Shown here in pieces: positions 47,286-57,829 of a stretch of 64,000 bases of DNA (the stretch's first letter is position 1; each line of letters opens with the position of its first letter). Position numbers and translations under genes: made by a program. Origin of the DNA: Valencia hispanica (taxonomy: Eukaryota; Chordata; Actinopteri; Cyprinodontiformes; Valenciidae); contig OY747710.1 of the NCBI GenBank assembly GCA_963556495.2, forward strand, positions 34,517,000 to 34,580,999, in the 5' to 3' direction. Under the pieces are notes generated by a model. The model had not been told where the DNA came from, did not search any database, and saw only the letters and a list, made by a program, of their open reading frames with translations.

Positions 47286-48077
47286 AGTGCTTGTTGTCAA
47301 ATGGCCACTGAGAGGGATAGAGAGACAGAGAGAGAGTGAGAGAGAATTTGAATTGGAAGAGACTCTGTCAAACCACAGTTTAGCTCAGTTTATCCCTTGT
47401 GTTTACAATCCCTGAAAAAGGTTGTTGATTTAAAAAAAAGAGAAAAAAAAAAGAAAAACACTCAAACCTGCTTAGAGCGGAGCCTCTTCTTTATCTCGTC
47501 CCAACATTCCAGTGGGGCTTGAGGGGTCTAGCAGGCAGAAAACTAGCAAGACACAAGGAGATAGGGGAGGGAGGCAGGCATAAAATCTGCATGCTGGAAG
47601 AAACAAGATGGACATAAAAGATGGACTAAATTGCAGAGAGGACTTTTCTTGTCAAAGGCTAATGGAAACATTTCCACACAACACAGAGAGGGGAATGGAG
47701 GCTTCATTATCACAGCAGAGCAGACGGAGCTGGCAGCCATTCTAGAGAAACGCTGAGATGTGCACAGTGGCCCAGCTTAGCGCCCCCAGCCAGCCCCTCA
47801 GGCCTCTACCTGAATAATCTGTGTCAACAGGTTCCAAAATGCCCACAAGAATCATATAAAGATGCAGGGAAAAACACTTACTAAATAATTATCGCTCTAC
47901 TTTGTTATTGTCTTTCTACCTTTTTCTTCAATTCTTCACTTGAACCTTCTAATTAAGTAATCCCCCGAACCCAAAGATTTCTGTTGACTATTGACAGCCT
48001 ATGTGCTGTTTGCCAGAGGGGTTTGTAGGAACATGTAGAAGTAAAACCCCCTGCTTTGATTTAAATCTCACCTTGTA

Positions 48078-49658
48078 CAGTGGCTTGCAAAAGAATTCGG
48101 CCCCCTTGAACTTTTCCACATTTTGTTACATTACAGCCACACATATGAATCAATTTTATTGGAATTCCACGTGAAAGTCCAATACAAAGTGGTGTACACG
48201 TGAGAAGTGGAACGAAAATCATACATGATTCCAAACATTTTTTACTAATAAATAACTGAAAAGTGGGGTGTGCGTAATTATTCAGCCCCCTGAGTCAATA
48301 CTTTGTAGAACCACCTTTTGCTGCAATTACAGCTGCCAGTCTTTTAGGGTATGTCTCCACCAGCTTTGCTCATCTAGAGTTGAAATTCTTGCCCATTCTT
48401 CTTTGCAAAACAGCTCCAGCTCAGTCAGATTAGATGGACAGCGTTTGTAAACAGAAGTTTTCAGATCTTGCCACAGATTCTCGATTGGATTTAGATCTGG
48501 AGTTTGACTGGGCCATTCTAACACATGGATATGTTTTGTTTTAAACCATTCCATTGTTGCCCTGGCTTTATGTTTAGGGTCGTTGTCCTGCTGGAAGGTG
48601 AACCTCCACCCCAGTCTCAAGTCTTTTGCAGACTCCAAGAGGTTTTCTTCCAAGATTGCCCTGCATTTGGCTCCATCCATTTTCCCTTTAACTCTGACCA
48701 GCTTCCCTGTCCCTGATGAAGAGAAGCACCCCCCAGAGCATGATGCTGCCACCACCATATTTGACAGGGGGATGGTGTGTTCAGAGTGATGTGCAGTGTT
48801 AGTTTTCCGCTACACATAGCGTTTTGCATTTTGGCCAAAAGGTTCCATTTTGGTCTCATCTGACCAGAGCACCTTCTTCCACATGTTTGCTGTGTCCCCC
48901 ACATGGCTTGTGGCAAACTGCAAACAGGACTTCTTATGGTTTTCTTTTAACAATGGCTTTCTTCTTGCCACTCTTCCATAAAGGCCAACTTTGTGCAGTG
49001 CACGACAAATAGTTGTCCTATGGACAGATTCCGCCACCTGAGCTGTAGATCTCTGCAGCTCGTCCAGAGTCACCATGGGCCTCTTGGCTGCATTTCTGAT
49101 CAGCGCTCTCCTTGTTCGGCCTGTGAGTTTAGGTGGATGGCCTTGTCTTGGTAGGTTTCACAGTTGTGCCATACTCCTTCCATTTCTGAATGATCGCTTG
49201 AACAGTGCTCCGTAGGATGTTCAAGGCTTGGGAAATCTTTTTGTAGCCTAAGCCTGCTTTAAATTTCTCAATAACTTTATCTCTGACCTGTCTGGTGTGT
49301 TCTTTGGACTTCATGGTGTTGTTGCTCCCAACATTCTCTTAGACAACCTCTGAGGCCCTCACAGGGCAGCTGTATTTGTACTGACATTTAGACATTAGCA
49401 CTCATCAGGCAATGTCTATGGGCAACTAACTGCACTCAGACCAAAGGGGGCTGAATTATTACGCACACCCCACTTTTCAGTTATTTATTTGTAAAAAATG
49501 TTTGGAATCATGTATGATTTTCGTTCCACTTCTCACGTGTACACCACTTGTATTGGTCTTTCACGTGGAATTCCAATAAAATTGATTCATGTTTGTGGCT
49601 GTAATGGGACAAAATGTGGAAAAGTTCAAGGGGGCCAAATACTTTTGCAAGCCACTGT
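48078..49658 (-). mobile_element. Tc1-like DNA transposon, nearly full length (1581 bp), exact TA-flanked ends
   Basis: The ends are CAGTGGCTTGCAAAAG on the left and CTTTTGCAAGCCACTG on the right, each flanked by TA (48076-48077 and 49659-49660). The inverted arms extend about 210 bases (for example TTCCACGTGAAAGTCCAATA on the left against TATTGGTCTTTCACGTGGAA on the right) and match at most positions. The transposase is on the minus strand. Arm identity and short frame breaks indicate a young insertion. It matches my memory of a very abundant fish Tc1 family. Confidence 0.95.
48327..49314 (-). pseudogene. Tc1-like transposase, nearly complete, a few frame disruptions
   Basis: Landmarks in order on the minus strand: MKSKEHTRQVRDKVIEKF and LGYKKISQALNI (first helix-turn-helix, 49129-49314); RRALIRNAAKRPMVTLDEL; CRALHKVGLYGRVARRKPLL; KKVLWSDETKMEPFG (first catalytic Asp); LGWRFTFQQDNDPKHKA (second catalytic Asp); SQTPDLNPIENLWQDLK (third catalytic position, Glu in NPIEN). 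This gives the D, D34E layout of a Tc1 transposase of usual size. A frameshift separates the DNA-binding end near 49130, another disruption lies near 48800, and the C-terminus drifts after WARIS. It is therefore inactive, but only slightly decayed. Confidence 0.92.
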
Positions 49659-49697
49659 ATCTCTTAAAACTTAAAATAACAAATGCCGACAAAAAAG

Positions 49698-50890
49698 GGC
49701 CTTGCAAATTTGTTAAAACGCCTCAAATGGTGTCATATATTGTCATGTTACAACAACAATGTACATTGCATTCGGGATTTAATGTGACATGCTAAAACAA
49801 AGTAACTCATATGTATGAAGTGGAAAGAGAAGGGTCCAAGTTTTTTTTAAAGTTTTTTCCAAAGAAATCAGAAAACTGTTGTATATATTTGTATTCATCC
49901 TCCGTTACTCTGACACCACTAAATAAACAATCCAGTGAAACCTATAACCTTCAGAAGAAACCTAATTACTAGATACATTCCTCCTGGGTGTAATTTAATC
50001 TCTGTAGCAGCTGTTCTCAGAAGGTTTTAGAGACTTGTTAGAGAACATTAGTGAACAATCTGTTTCATGGTGAACAAGAAACACTCCAGACAGGTGAGGG
50101 ATAAAGTTGCAGGGAAGTTTAATGTAGGTGTTACATTCATGAAATAGACAGGACTCTGTCTTCTGTTTGGCAACTTTATTTCTGCCATGCTGCAAATATT
50201 TTTTGGGATTGTTCTGTCTGGAGCAGCTTGGCCGATGCATGGTCGATACCATGCATTCACAATCACTGTCGTCACAGAACTAAACTTCTTATTTTAATGA
50301 TGAAGTGCATAACTCACGACTCTGTAAAACTTATGTGCCTGAACAAAAATAACTATGCAAAATGTATGTAAAATACATAAAATAAATAAATGAAATGTTA
50401 AAGTATTTTATCCATCACTTAAAAAAATATAAATCTAACATAAATATTTCCAGGGTGCAACATAGGGCTAGGTTATAAAACAAAATCCAAATATCCATTA
50501 GGTCTTGGTGTCATTGCACACAAGCCAAGACAACAACATTCATCTAAACTGATGGGCTGCGCAAAGCAGAACGATATTTAGAGAAGCAACCAAAAACCAG
50601 ATGGTAACTCCAAAGGAGGTACAGATATCCACAGCTCAGGTGGGATAATCTGTCATCAAGATTCTGACTTACCACAACAGACACAAAGATACATTAGTTG
50701 TGCATGTTACATATCTGGCTTCCTGGATGCATGGTTATAACAATGCATTGCTGAAAGTAAGCCATAAGAAATCCCATTTTCAGGTTTCCACAAATATTGT
50801 ATAGGAAACACCCCACATGCAGAAAAAGGCAAAGGTCAGATGAGACCAAATTTAAATGTTTTGCCCCTCATGTATACATTTTATTTTTGG
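49698..50890 (+). mobile_element. Older Tc1-like fossil in opposite orientation, beside the young copy
   Basis: It begins about 40 bases after the young Tc1 with GCCTTGCAAATTTG, followed by ATTGTCATGTTACAACAACA and GTGAAACCTATAACCTTCAG, as in another fish Tc1 family. At 50069 a start codon opens MVNKKHSRQVRDKVAGKF, the Tc1 transposase N-terminus, soon lost. Later fragments CACAGCTCAGGTGGGATAAT, SHKKSHFQ and GGTCAGATGAGACCAAA correspond to the middle of the transposase up to the first catalytic Asp region. The rest and the right end are missing. Divergence is far greater than in the neighbour. Confidence 0.6.
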
Positions 50891-50899
50891 TTTAGAACT

Positions 50900-51984
50900 A
50901 ACAGTGGATATCACCCCGAACACATCATCAGCACGGAGGAATGTTCAGAGGTTATTACTTTTTTCCCACAGTTATTGAAACAAATGAAAATATAAAATAA
51001 ACTTTGTGACAATCTTGTAATAAAAAGAAATGTGTGTAATCCAGTTCTGTTTCTGTTTACTGACAAAATTAGTTAAGCCAGTACTCGTTAAGTCAAATTT
51101 GCTAAACTTAAACCAAAGCTCTGTCAAAGTAAATTGCAGTGATTTCTTCACACCAAAACCCATGCCCCATGAGGCCCAAGACAGATTGATTTGATGGTAG
51201 CATTTTTACTGACAATTCCTAAAGGCAAGTTTGCGTTTGCGTGCTCTGTGACACTTGCCGTAGCCCGAGGAGTCCACCAAGCCACACAGACTGTTAAGGC
51301 CAAAGCTGGATTCATCGTTTTCTGATAAGTAAACGGGAGGGGGAAAAATGTGAAGATAAAGGCAGATGATGAAGGACAAGATGACTTCTCAAATCTCAAG
51401 CTGCCATTTCATGTCAAAAAGCACCATGGCACACTTACAGATTAAACGGAATGCATTTCAATAAGAAAAAACAGAGAAGACTATGTCGTGCCCTATAATA
51501 CAAAACAATCTGCATGCAAAATGGTAAACAACCAAATTCAATGAGAGATGAAGGAGAAGCCAATCTGACTACTTGTTCATCTCATGTGCCAGTCTTCCTC
51601 TGGAAATCATCCATTTATAATAAGGCCAGTTAATAAATGTTTTAGTAAAAATATTGCATAATTCATTTTGGCAGGCCTAGTTTTAATTGACTTATCGCTG
51701 AATTGTTCTGAAGATCAAAAGCATGATTAAAGCAATGTATATATTAGTGCTGTGAGGTTTTTCCCCCAACGCCATGTTTCAAAGAACATGAGAGGAGAAA
51801 TACGTTGTGAAATGTGATCAAATATTCATCAAGATAATCAGTTAAGTGACAGATATAAAGATCAGCTTTGACAATGATGATGTAAATGGTTGTTTTTGAA
51901 GCACTTTTCTAGTTTTGTTGACCACTCAAAGGACTTGCATAATGTTTAGTTTCTAGAGTGTAGCTACACAGTGGTTCTAAGGCT
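50900..51984. other. Noncoding stretch, no gene recognised
   Basis: AT-rich DNA between the Tc1 fossil and the LINE. Short frames only. No transposon landmarks. Confidence 0.5.
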
Positions 51985-53556
51985 ATACAGAGACACTAAT
52001 CTTTCACCTCAGCCATGGACTCTTCTAATTCCACAAGTTTGACTTCAACCAAGTCAGGAAATGCTGCTACCCCCTTTGCCTCCCACTCCCACTTGTCTGT
52101 CTCCAAAAGTCAGGTGAAGAGGCAGCTGGAGAAACTGAACCGGAACAAGGCTGCAGGTCCAGATGGTGTCAGCCCCAGAGTCCTGAAGGCCTGTGCAGAT
52201 CAGCTCTGTGGGATTCTGCAGCACCTCTTCAACCTTAGCCTAACTCAGGAGAAGGTTCCAGTGTTGTGGAAGACATCCTGCCTTGTTCCAGTACCCAAAA
52301 GAACTCACCCATCAGTCATCAATGACTATAGACCCGTTGCCCTGACATCCCACATCATGAAGGTCCTGGAGAAACTCCTGTTGGCACCTCTGAGTAAGCA
52401 AACAAGAATGTATCAGGACCCACTGCAGTTTGCTTATCGCTGTGGAGTTGGAGTTGAAGATGCCATCATCCACCTACTTCAACCAACCCACTGTCATCTG
52501 GACAAAGCAGGCAGCACTGTGAGGATCATGTTCTTTGATTTCTCCACTGCATTTAAACAATTCAGCCTGATTTGCTTTGTCAGAAACTCCTGAAGACACA
52601 GGTGGAGCCCTCAACAATCGCCTGGATCAATGACTACCTGACCAACAAACCACAATTTGTGAGACTGAAGAATTGTGTGTCAAACCAAGTGGTCAGCAGC
52701 AAAGGAGCACCACAGGGGACCGTACACTCACCATTCCTTTTCACTCTGTACACCTCAGACTTCCAGTACAAATCAGAGAACTGTCATCTGCAGAAATACT
52801 CAGATGACTCTGCAATTGTCGGGTGTATCAGAGATGGACAAGAAGCTGAATACAGAGAGCTGGTGGACCGCTTTGTGACATGGTGTGGAAACAATCGTCT
52901 CATCTTGAATGTGAACAAAACAAAGGAGATGATTGTAGATTTCAGAAGAAACAGGGATAAGTCAAAAACTGTTACCGTCATGGGAGAAGAAGTGGAGGTG
53001 GTTGAGGAGTATAAATACCTCGGAGTTCACCTTGACAACAGACTGGACTGGAGGCGCAACAGTGAAACCGTCTACAAGAAGGGACAGAATTGACTGTACT
53101 TCTTGAGGAAGCTTAGGTCCTTCAAGGTTTGCAGCAAGATGCTGGAGATCTTCTACAAGTTTGTTGTGGAGAGTGTAATCTCTTCAGCCGTCATCTGTTG
53201 GGGTAGCAGCATCAGAGCCAGGGATTTAAATAGGCTAAACAACCTGATAAAGAAGGCTGGTTCTGTTATCAGCCTGTGGAAAATCTGGAGATGATGATGC
53301 AAAGAAGGATTCTTCATAAAATCAAAAAAATTATGGACAACCCTGAGCATCCCCTTCATGAGACAGTCATACAACAACAGAGTGTCTTCAGTCGGAGGCT
53401 TCTTCAGTTTCACTGCAATACAGACCGCTACAGGAAATCCTTCCTGCCGACAGCCATCATCATCTACAACAACTCCTTAAAGAATTAATTATATGAGCTA
53501 TACTAACACTTAATTTCCCTCTGGGATAAATAAAGTATTTTTGAATTGAATTGAAT
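51985..53556 (+). mobile_element. L2/Rex1-type LINE, 5'-truncated, RT domain to 3' tail
   Basis: The copy starts in the EN-RT linker or early RT and ends with a short 3' UTR, TTTCCCTCTGGGATAAATAA, and a (TTGAA)n-like tail at about 53535-53556. The 3' UTR phrase is shared with the fragment at 45782-45840. Such short-repeat tails are normal for L2/CR1-group elements. The RT is broken in only three or four places. I could not identify a target-site duplication. Clade assignment between L2 and Rex1 is uncertain. Confidence 0.8.
52015..53488 (+). pseudogene. LINE reverse transcriptase, most motifs present, frameshifted
   Basis: RT blocks in order: LNRNKAAGPDGVSPRVL (block 1), DYRPVALTSHIMKVLEKLL (block 2), DPLQFAYR (2a), MFFDFSTAF (block A with the first Asp), a frameshift near 52560, then SSKGAPQGTVHSPFLFTLYT (block B), LQKYSDDSAIVG (block C with the catalytic DD), KTKEMIVDFRRN (block D) and EYKYLGVHLDNRLDW (block E). 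A TGA at 53092-53094 interrupts KKGQN-LYFLRKLRSF; the family usually has Arg, so CGA to TGA decay is likely. Another frameshift near 53270 precedes MMMQRRILHKI and HPLHETVI, and the frame ends at 53488. Catalytic residues are intact, but the protein is not continuous. Confidence 0.9.
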
Positions 53557-53999
53557 TGGGCAGAAAAACTTGGGAAAAATGTTTAGGCCAAGGACACAAT
53601 GACATTTTAGATGCATAAACTGGAATTGTACCTCATATTTTTGTTCCCCCGTTTCCCAAATTAATCTTTAAGGCTAATGAACATAAACCCTAAAAGTATT
53701 TACATTTTAAACAAGCTTATTAGTTTGTAAAAGTAACAAGAATAAAAATTTGATTAAACATATTCAGTAAGCTGCTATTATTTTTCAGTATGCGGCGTCT
53801 AGCAAAGAATTTCAAGGCCAATCTTGTATATAGGTTTAAAATAAATAAATATTTTAGTTTAGCAAAACTTTAGAACTGCCATAAGACTTTTGGTTGAGAT
53901 CATTTCTATGTTGGAGCAAACGTTTCAAGGAATGCTTTAGATTTTAATTCACAAGCTTATGCTAGCTTGATTAGCTTCTGATCTATGGGTCTGCTCTAA

Positions 54000-54475
54000 C
54001 GATGCGTTCATACCAAATATGTTTGAAGCGTCAAACGCATTTGGTTCACATGTAAAGTCAATGCAAAAGCGCCCTAAAGTGCGTCAGGGTTTTTGCATCG
54101 CGACACGCGCATCTTTGCATCGCGAAAACTAATTTCTGCCTTATTCATTCAACATGGAGGAAATACTGATAATGGCCGTGGCTAATCACCACGAGCTATA
54201 CGACACCAGCTGCTTTCTCTACAGAGACAGAAATAAAAATGACCTCACTTGGAGGAATATAAGTGAGGAGATAGGGCAACCTGGTAAGTTCACATCACTT
54301 TTGCAAGTTTTCATGTTACTGACCCTGCGAACCTACGCAGGGTACTCTCCACAGGGAATAGAGAATGGAGACTCTCTCTTCCAACGCTAGATCGACAGCT
54401 GCCATCTTGCAAAAACACAGTCTGGCACTAGCTCCTCCCACAAGTGTGTATTTCTAGCTTGACGCGCATCCAAAG
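54000..54475 (+). mobile_element. Second PIF/Harbinger-type fragment with MADF exon
   Basis: The left part carries GGGTCTGCTCTAACGATGCG followed by TTCATACC and several GCGTC/GCGAC words of the kind found in Harbinger-type ends in fish. A MADF exon with splice donor follows at 54154. After it come AGTCTGGCACTAGCTCC and AGCTTGACGCGCATCC. The element is then cut off at about 54475 by LINE copy B. The right end could not be located and no target duplication was assigned. Confidence 0.5.
54154..54283 (+). pseudogene. MADF (Myb/SANT-like) first exon of a Harbinger element
   Basis: A start in fair context (AACATGGAGG) opens MEEILIMAVANHHELYDTSC followed by LYRDRNKNDLTWRN and ISEEIGQP, then a consensus donor CTG|GTAAGT at 54284. 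The pattern (L..V..H.ELYD, Y.DR.K....W..I.EEIG) is a MADF domain, the DNA-binding partner protein of Harbinger transposons. The exon itself is open without stops. Downstream exons are not recognised, so it is a remnant rather than a gene. It is unrelated at sequence level to the MADF exon near 40.4 kb beyond the shared fold. Confidence 0.65.
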
Positions 54476-55141
54476 CAAATTATAGCATTGTCTGATAAAG
54501 CTCTACTATAATGACATTTTCTTTCAGGTTTAAGATAGTCGGTTAAAGTAAATTCAAAAGTTATCAAAAGATGGTCAGACAGAACCGGGTTATGTGGGAG
54601 GACTGTTATTTCCTCACACTCAATGCCGTATGTCAGTTCAAGGTCCAAAGTATGTTGACCCGAGTAGGTGGGTCCCTTTATTTTTTGAGTAAAGCCAATT
54701 GAGTCTAAGATAGCATTAAAGGCTGAATTTGGGCTATCACTTTCAGTGTCCACATGAATATTGGCATCCCCCACTATAATGACCTTATCAGTATTTAATA
54801 CTAAATCATATAAAAAAATGTGAGTTCTGATCTAAAAATTGAGAATAAAGGGGTGGTGGACGATACAAAACCACAAACAAAAGTGGTCTTAATGTTTTGC
54901 AACTTGGATAAGGAAAACTAAGGGTAAGAGGTTCAAAAGAAGTGTAGCTGTTAAATACTCTGGGATTAATTAGTAAATCAGAATGAAAAATGGTTGCTAC
55001 TCCTCCTCCTCGCCGAGTAATTCTAGGAATGTGAAAATTTAAATAACTGGAAGGAGTTGACTCATTTATACTGACATAATCCTCCTGCTGCAGCCAGGTT
55101 TCTGTAAAACCAAACAAATAAATTTCATTATCACAAGTCAA
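54476..55141 (-). pseudogene. LINE ORF2 endonuclease domain, frameshifted
   Basis: Minus-strand frame 54806-55141 reads FGFTETWLQQEDYVSINES (the TETW catalytic box), ITRRGGGVATIFHSDLL and PLLFVVLYRPPPLYSQFL. After a frameshift near 54800 the second frame gives MGDANIHVDTESDS (GDFN box with Phe changed to Ala), GQHTLDLELTYGIECEEITV and LSDHLLITFEFTLTDYL. This supplies the N-terminal part missing in copy A. The Asn/Asp of the GDFN and SDH boxes are retained, but the copy is split by the frameshift and lacks RT. Confidence 0.85.
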
Positions 55142-55394
55142 GTAATTTACTCAGAAAGTGTTTGAGGAAAGAGATCTTATGCTCAATAAACCACATTTAA
55201 TAGTTGTATTTTTCTGTTTAGTCAACATAGTATTTATCTGTATGAGATTTTCATGATTTGCTTGTTAGGTTACCTTTTAATCCATTTGAGTTTGGTCGTG
55301 GGCAAGACACTGTCTCAAGGGGGTCATGGGTGGGTAACATTACAGAAGCTACAGAGAGGTGGGTTAAACTGAGACTCTGCTTTCTGGTCTGGAC

Positions 55395-56260
55395 CCTGGG
55401 TTGTCAGTGTTTTGGAGGACTAATAAATTCAGCCAAATTCCTGAAAAGAAGAGCTGCTCCATCCAAAGTGGGATGGATCCCGCCTCTCCGGCATAAGTTC
55501 CCGGGAAGTCCAGATGCTGCAGGATTAAGTGTAGACCCATGTGTACGGCATCGTCTGCAGACCTATTGGCTCTGTAGGTAAACTGCAGGGGGTCCAGGAG
55601 GGGGGCCATGAGGGTCTTGAGGTAGGAGAGAATGACCACAGATGTCGGAGCCACAATTGTCCCCAAAATTCTCGCCAGTTATCAATGTGGCCCAAATCCA
55701 TTTGCAGGACACCACCCAGACAAATATTGGTGGAATGACAGCATGAGGCCATACATGTCGTCACTGGTCCGATCGGGCAGGGGAACAGAAAAGATTACAG
55801 AGTCCGACATTGTTTTGGCAAAACTTACACACGGAAGCAACAATCACTTTAGTGACCTCCGATCGGCGCAACTGGGTGTGATTACCGTCAGCATGTATAA
55901 CAATCTTACTCTATTTAAGCTTATCCTTAGCCAGCAGTTTCAGGTAGATTTGATGTCGCCCATTCTGGTTTTTGACTACGAAGCTGCAGATTACCAGGGT
56001 TGGTTTCTCAGTAGGTGTGTCGCTGAGCAGGGAAAATCTGTTAGAAACGCGGACAGGTTGGTGGTGACCCGTGGACTGGGTTCTGGAACTATGCTTCCTA
56101 CGTACCGTCACCCAGCCGGCGTGAGGTCCCGGCTGCACGGGTTCTGTTGCAGGACGGCTAGGGGGTTCTGTCCTTGTTGGCTCGGCGCTGGCTAATGGAA
56201 CTCGGCTTTCTGCTGGTTTTTCAACACCACGGCCTCTAATTCCGATACCCTCGCCTCCAA
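55395..56260 (-). pseudogene. LINE ORF1 with CxxC/coiled-coil start and SGNH-esterase-like domain, broken
   Basis: Minus-strand landmarks: NCNKCNIFVVLEARVSELEA (CxxC followed by heptad-like residues) near 56260; GWVTVRRKHSSRTQSTGHH and VRVSNRFSLLSDTP; HADGNHTQLRRSEVTKV, aligning with the GTND block of SGNH hydrolases but degenerate; then SGWCPANGFG and HIDNWREFWG. After an embedded RT fragment, RRGGIHPTLDGAALLFRNLA matches the DGIHP block with the catalytic Asp changed to Gly. SGNH/GDSL-like ORF1 proteins are known from CR1/L2 LINEs. One-base frameshifts lie near 55820 and 55690. The product would have been the nucleic-acid-binding ORF1 protein. Alternative plus-strand frames here are shadows. 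Confidence 0.75.
55491..55660 (-). mobile_element. RT fragment embedded in the ORF1 SGNH domain
   Basis: Minus-strand frame gives VVILSYLKTLMAPLLDPLQF, TYRANRSADDAV and MGLHLILQHLDFPGTYA. This is the RT block 2-2a region of an L2/Rex1-type LINE, seen as DPLQFAYR in the LINE at 52015. It sits between HIDNWREFWGQ and RRGGIHPTLDG of ORF1, which are normally adjacent except for a few residues. No target duplication is visible. The join at GCCGG is close to a microhomology. Confidence 0.7.
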
Positions 56261-56699
56261 AACCACAAAAATATTACATTTATTACAGTTACCACTATCA
56301 CTAAAGGAGGCAGGGAAGTAACTAAACATCTGACACAGAGATCAAGAGAGAGGAGAAGATTTAGGCAGAGACAGAGAGAGAGGGAGAGAGAAGAGGAGTA
56401 GCCATAGTGCAATTAGGCTAAGCTAACTAAGCTAATGAGACCTTACGTCGCCAAGAAAAACCATGTGAAACACAACAAGTTCCCAAAACGTAAAGTACAT
56501 CAACAGAAAATATGTATTTTAGTGTGCTTGTGTGTTAAAATAACTTACAAAGGCCTCAGCTCAGAAAAAACCAGATCAATTCAAGAGAGCCTGAACACAA
56601 AACAGCTCCACAGTGCAACACCGACAACATGAAATAACGCAATACAGCTTACCCAATCAGGCTTTCAGTCCACACAGCCCTGCCCTTAATTCTATGTAA

Positions 56700-57826
56700 T
56701 GTAACCTTGGTTGGCAATGACAGATGTCAAACGTTTTCTATAGGAGTTTACCAGGTTTTCACATGCTGTAGCTGATACTTTGGCCCATTCTTCCATGCAT
56801 ATCTTCTATAGAGCTGTGATGTTTTGGGGCTGTCACTGGGCAACAAGGACTTCATCTCTCTTCACAGATTCTCTATTGGATTGAGGACTGGAGATTGGCT
56901 AGGGTACTCCAGAACTTTTAAATGCCTTTTACGTAGCCACTCCATTGCCTGGGCAGTGTATTTGGGATCATTGTCTTGCAGGAAGATCCAGCCATGTTGC
57001 ACAAAATCTCATGATTCATGGCCCCAATTATCTTTTACTTTATACAGATCAGTCGTCCAGACCGGACATTCTCCCTCTGGATCCTGCAGATGGTATTTGG
57101 CAAACTTTAGATAGGCCCGGACAATTGCTAGCTTAACCTCTGCTGCAGGATTTTAAACCATGACGACATACTGTGTTACTAATAGTAACCTTTTGTTAAT
57201 GTCGTCCCAGCTCTCTTCAGGTAATTGATTAGTTCCCTCCATGTAGTTCTGGGCTGTTTCTTCACCGTTCTCAAGATCATGTGTACCCCATGAGGTGAGA
57301 CCTTGCATAGAGCCCCAGGTTGAGGGAGATTTTAAGTGATCAATTTTCTAATATTTGCTGCAACAGTTGATATCTTTTCACCAAGCTGCTTGCCTATTGT
57401 AGATTGGCTCATCCCAGTCTTGTGCAGGTGTACAATCGTGTCCCTGGTGTCCTTGGACAGCTTTCTGGTCTTGGCCATGGTGGAGGTTGGAGTCTGACTG
57501 TTAGAAGGTGTGGCCAGGTGTCTTTTATACAGACAATGAGTTCAAACAGGTGCTATTAATACAGGTAATGCATGGACGATAGAGGAGTTTCTTAAAGAAG
57601 AGGTAACAGGTCTGTGAGGGCCAGAATTGTTGCTTGTTTGTAAGTGCTAAATACTTATTTCTGTACCATTATAGAAATAAATTCTTTAAAATTAATTTAA
57701 AAAAAATAACGTTCTGTCTCTTACAGTTGAAGTGTAACAATTATGAAAATTACAGACCTCTCCAATCTTTTTTAAATGGGACAATCTGCAAAATCAGTGG
57801 CTGCTAAAGACTTTGTTGCCCCACTG
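56700..57826 (-). mobile_element. Tc1-like DNA transposon, one end intact
   Basis: The right end reads CTTTGTTGCCCCACTG followed by TA (57827-57828). The arm contains TGGGACAATCTGCAAAATC and AATTACAGACCTCTCC, as in a common fish Tc1 family beginning CAGTGGGGCAACAAAG. The transposase lies on the minus strand and fades out near 56700, beside the 5' end of LINE copy B. No left inverted arm was found, so the left end is truncated. Confidence 0.8.
56715..57478 (-). pseudogene. Tc1-like transposase, many frame breaks
   Basis: The start context CCACCATGG at 57478 opens [20 protein letters not shown] and [20 protein letters not shown], the N-terminal helix-turn-helix half. Later pieces include [34 protein letters not shown] (second catalytic Asp), then SQSP followed by NPIENL (third catalytic region, Glu kept). 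The first catalytic region (usually WSDE) is not recognisable between. Numerous stops and frameshifts make this an old inactive copy. Confidence 0.8.
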
Positions 57827-57829
57827 TAA

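Larger units (their letters stand above)
54476..56690 (-). mobile_element. L2/CR1-group LINE copy B: 5' UTR, ORF1 and EN, 3'-truncated
   Basis: Reading the minus strand from about 56690: a 5' UTR (TTGCACTGTGGAGCTGTTTT, CTCTCTTGAATTGATCTGG), then ORF1, then ORF2 with the endonuclease, stopping at 54476 in the same EN-linker region where the family continues to RT. The 5' UTR and ORF1 start match LINE copy A at 10366-10600, so the two are the same family. An RT fragment lies inside ORF1 (55491-55660). Loss of the 3' end with retention of the 5' end is unusual for a LINE and suggests post-insertion deletion, or replacement at the Harbinger junction. Confidence 0.75.

Noticed and set aside
55632..56195. 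187-residue plus-strand frame
   Set aside because: Antisense shadow of the LINE ORF1 whose landmarks read on the minus strand.
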